Origin: Oceanospirillum linum
GTDB taxonomy: Bacteria > Pseudomonadota > Gammaproteobacteria > Pseudomonadales > Halomonadaceae
Direction of reading: 5' to 3'
Length of the DNA stretch: 64,000 bases
NCBI RefSeq assembly: GCF_900182785.1
Contig: NZ_FXTS01000001.1
Span: forward strand, 124,001-188,000
Part shown: piece by piece, positions 61,876 to 64,000 of the stretch
Numbering within the stretch: position 1 is the first letter of the stretch
How the letters are laid out: the number at the start of each line of letters is the position of its first letter
Made by a program: the position numbers and the translations under genes
The notes under the pieces: model-generated
What the model saw: only the letters and a program-made list of their open reading frames with translations
What the model was told of the DNA's origin: nothing
Databases searched by the model: none

Positions 61876-62835
61876 CTACTGAAGCTCACCGTTAAACTCA
61901 CCGGTATATTCCGGGCGGGCATTCGGATCACCCGGCGCCAGACCTTCACGCTCAAGACGGATCGTAACACGACGGTTTTTGGCCCGGTTTGCTTTGGTCG
62001 TGTTTGGCACAATCGGATAACGCTCACCATGATAACGGGCGGTGACCATGGTTTCATCAAGCCCTACGTTAAGCAGGTAATTCAGTACCGTATCCGTACG
62101 CTGCTTGGATAGTTTCCGGTTATCACGCCGGGAACCGTAACTGTCAGAGTGACCATCCAGGAAGACATACTTAACGGATGGATCAGCCTTAATATACCGC
62201 ACAATAAGGCTCAGCATCTCTTTATCATCTGCAGTGATATCAAAGCCACCGCCGGGAAAGTTGATTGCTGAGCGGGCAATCTGATCAAAATTCACCGGCA
62301 ACAGCTCACCCCGGCAGGCGATATAATCAAAGTATGCCGGTTTAAAGTTCAGGGCACTCAGATGGCCACGAACAGGAGCATAACGGGTATCTTTTGGCGT
62401 CTGCATAAAGGTTGGATTCATCCCCCGGTTAAGGGACTCTATCATCAGGTGGGCCTGTGGCGAATCGATGCGAACACCGTCTTCACCCTCCCCGACAGTC
62501 ACTGATCCCAAATCAAGAGGCGCTTCTCCTGCCTTCCAATCGGGTGCCAGCGCCATCAGGTCTGCACGACCTTTACGCAGAGGCTGCCCCAATGGCTCCA
62601 GAAAAAACTTAAGATCTTCACCGGAACGATGGGTAAATCGGGCGGTTCCCATTTCAGGAATCGGGTGAGTCAACTCACAATACAAAGGAGAAGGCTCCGT
62701 CGCATACCACTCACTGTCACCGATGCCGGCACCAAATTCTGCCGCCATAATAACAGATGGCAGTAAAAGACCCGACGCGATAGCCAACCAGTGTATTCCC
62801 CGTGACGTTTTTGCCAATGACCGAGTAAGCGGCAT
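61876..62835 (-). CDS. motY: MotY-like OmpA-domain protein, sodium-type flagellar motor
   Basis: A 319-residue protein with a signal peptide (HWLAIASGLLLPSVIMAAE). The N-terminal domain (WYATEPSPLYCELTHPIPEMG) matches MotY. The C-terminal OmpA-like peptidoglycan-binding domain (about residues 195-300) has FLDGHSDSYGSRRDNRKLSKQR and NRAKNRRVTI. MotY forms the T ring of the polar sodium-driven motor. The ATG at 62835 has AAGGAG at a suitable distance. The argG-motY-rnt order matches Pseudomonas. Confidence 0.87.
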   Translation of the reverse strand: MPLTRSLAKTSRGIHWLAIASGLLLPSVIMAAEFGAGIGDSEWYATEPSPLYCELTHPIPEMGTARFTHRSGEDLKFFLEPLGQPLRKGRADLMALAPDWKAGEAPLDLGSVTVGEGEDGVRIDSPQAHLMIESLNRGMNPTFMQTPKDTRYAPVRGHLSALNFKPAYFDYIACRGELLPVNFDQIARSAINFPGGGFDITADDKEMLSLIVRYIKADPSVKYVFLDGHSDSYGSRRDNRKLSKQRTDTVLNYLLNVGLDETMVTARYHGERYPIVPNTTKANRAKNRRVTIRLEREGLAPGDPNARPEYTGEFNGELQ

Positions 62836-62984
62836 CAGTTGCAATCTCCTTGATTTTTAAGAACTCTCATTTTGCCCTCATCGGCCTGCAAACTCAAAAC
62901 TTTAGCCTATATCTGACGGTATGAATCAGTTACCATTTGTTCAATTGTAACTTTTGACCAAATTTGACTAGGGAGCAAAGGGTC

Positions 62985-63671
62985 TTGGATTCTTTCACAT
63001 CTGACGCAGAGCATTTTGGCGACAAACATCCTATGGCCTACCGCTTCCGGGGCTTTCTACCTGTCGTGGTTGATGTTGAAACTGCAGGTTTCAATGCCAA
63101 AACCGATGCCCTGCTGGAGATCGCAGCCGTTACATTAATGATGGATGAAGACGGCTACCTGCACCCCTACAACACCTACTCCTGCCATGTTGAGCCTTTT
63201 GAAGGGGCTAATATTGAACAGGCGGCACTGGATTTCACCAAGATTGACCTTGAGAATCCAATTCGCAAAAGCATGGCAAAAAGCGAGCAACAGGCGCTTG
63301 GAGATATCTTCAAGCCTGTTCGCAAGGCGTTGAAAGAGTTTGATTGCACCCGGGCCGTTCTGGTGGGGCATAACGCCAGCTTTGACCAGGGATTCGTCAA
63401 TGCGGCTGTCGAGCGCAGCGGTATTAAACGTAACCCTTTCCATCCATTCTCCAGCTTCGATACAGCCTCGCTGTCCGGTCTGGCTTATGGTCAGACGGTT
63501 TTGGCGAAAGCCTGTAAAGTTGCCGGAATCAACTTTGATAACAGTCAGGCTCATTCTGCACGCTATGATACAGAAAAAACCGCAGAGCTTTTTTGCTCTA
63601 TTGTAAACCGGTGGAAAGAGCTGGGTGGCTGGGAACTTGCCGCTGAAGAGCAGCACCGCCTGAGAGACTAA
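62985..63671 (+). CDS. rnt: Ribonuclease T
   Basis: A 3'-5' exoribonuclease of the DEDD family that trims tRNA and rRNA ends. FLPVVVDVETAGFNAKTDALLEIAA holds the first acidic motif, VGHNASFDQGFVNAA the second, and SQAHSARYDTEKTAELFC the third. The body KRNPFHPFSSFDTA matches Pseudomonas RNase T. The start is uncertain: TTG 62985 is chosen for its AAAGGG site and the HPMAYRFRGF alignment; ATG 63033 is an alternative, as is TTG 62964. Confidence 0.93.
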   Translation: MDSFTSDAEHFGDKHPMAYRFRGFLPVVVDVETAGFNAKTDALLEIAAVTLMMDEDGYLHPYNTYSCHVEPFEGANIEQAALDFTKIDLENPIRKSMAKSEQQALGDIFKPVRKALKEFDCTRAVLVGHNASFDQGFVNAAVERSGIKRNPFHPFSSFDTASLSGLAYGQTVLAKACKVAGINFDNSQAHSARYDTEKTAELFCSIVNRWKELGGWELAAEEQHRLRD

Positions 63672-63694
63672 AACATTCAGTTTCCCATACATAA

Positions 63695-63725
63695 AAAGCC
63701 CTGATAGTCATGCTATCAGGGCTTT
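63695..63725. terminator. Bidirectional Rho-independent terminator
   Basis: A perfect 13-bp stem AAAGCCCTGATAG (63695-63707) / CTATCAGGGCTTT (63713-63725), between the convergent rnt and peroxiredoxin genes. Confidence 0.85.
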
Positions 63726-63782
63726 GTTATTGATGAGCTTTGAACAGATCAAAGCCCATCCGCGGTGACTTCCAAAAGAAAG

Positions 63783-64000
63783 TTACAGCTTGTCAGCTTC
63801 ACCGGTCAGGTAAGAAGCAACGCCTTCAGGGGATGCCGTCATACCTTTGTCACCTTTGTTCCAGCCGGCCGGGCAAACTTCGCCGTGCTCTTCATGGAAC
63901 TGCAGCGCGTCAACCAAACGGATCAGCTCATCCATATTACGACCCAGCGGCAGATCATTAACGATCTGAGAGCGCACGTTACCTTCCTGATCGATCAGGA
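63783..64000 (-). CDS. Peroxiredoxin (AhpC/Prx1 type), C-terminal part
   Basis: The window edge cuts the gene; 72 C-terminal residues remain. FLIDQEGNVRSQIVNDLPLGRNM and EVCPAGWNKGDKGM, with the resolving cysteine in EVCP, are typical of 2-Cys peroxiredoxins. The N-terminal peroxidatic cysteine lies beyond base 64000. It reduces peroxides. Its place after rnt matches the Pseudomonas order. Confidence 0.9.
   Translation of the reverse strand, partial: LIDQEGNVRSQIVNDLPLGRNMDELIRLVDALQFHEEHGEVCPAGWNKGDKGMTASPEGVASYLTGEADKL

Overview
The window reads as chromosomal DNA of a marine gammaproteobacterium, most like the Oceanospirillales (Neptuniibacter / Amphritea / Marinobacterium type). The reasons are the Pseudomonas-like gene order of several housekeeping blocks (thrS-infC-rpmI-rplT-pheST-ihfA-tRNA-Pro; metG next to rnfABCDGE; purMN next to a DUF2066 gene and perM; argG-motY-rnt-peroxiredoxin), a sodium-type flagellar MotY, a six-subunit Rnf complex and an EctR-like MarR regulator. 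The genus cannot be fixed from the sequence alone. No insertion sequence, prophage, rRNA or CRISPR array is visible. Layout: 0-8.7 kb holds an EctR-like MarR regulator, rlmG, a DUF3124 lipoprotein-like secreted protein, the fadBA beta-oxidation operon, tRNA-Asn and an SOS-type umuDC operon. 8.7-11.4 kb is an accessory patch on the minus strand: an orphan protein, a HicA toxin with an unusually large DUF1902 partner, and a membrane/coiled-coil orphan, ending next to tRNA-Pro. 11.6-18.9 kb is the translation block (tRNA-Pro, ihfA, pheT, pheS, rplT, rpmI, infC with an AUU start, thrS). Between rplT and pheS there is a short leader ORF followed by a perfect terminator hairpin, in the place of enterobacterial pheM but with no Phe codons. 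19.2-30.1 kb carries two adjacent second-messenger phosphodiesterases (GAF-HD-GYP and a class II cAMP type), perM, a DUF2066 gene, purMN, a DUF3108 protein, a periplasmic binding protein, dcd, a flavin reductase and the Mrp/ApbC ATPase. 30.5-40.2 kb is metG and the rnfABCDGE operon, whose RnfC has a long six-repeat Ala/Lys tail. 40.3-49.3 kb is a mixed stretch that separates rnf from nth: DUF1543 and DUF2252 proteins, a HEPN-like orphan, a frameshifted phosphoribosyltransferase, an ArgO/ArgP-type exporter-regulator pair, DUF924, and a Zrg-type zinc ABC operon with a Zur-like operator and a His/Asp/Glu repeat protein. 49.6-64 kb holds nth, two very small basic proteins, a BtuFCD-type importer, a diheme cytochrome c, gloA, an enoyl-CoA hydratase, a SulP transporter divergent from a persulfide-dioxygenase-like hydrolase, argG, motY, rnt and the C-terminal part of a peroxiredoxin cut by the window end. 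Working together: fadBA and the crotonase serve acyl-CoA degradation, Rnf couples ferredoxin/NADH redox to ion transport, the Zrg and Btu loci import zinc and corrinoid, the SulP/persulfide pair points to sulfur handling, and the thrS-pheST block plus metG and argG supply translation and amino acids. The most unusual items are the Phe-less pheS leader, the HicA/DUF1902 locus with its neighbours, the split of rnf from nth by about 10 kb, and the repeat-driven expansions in RnfC and ZrgA.
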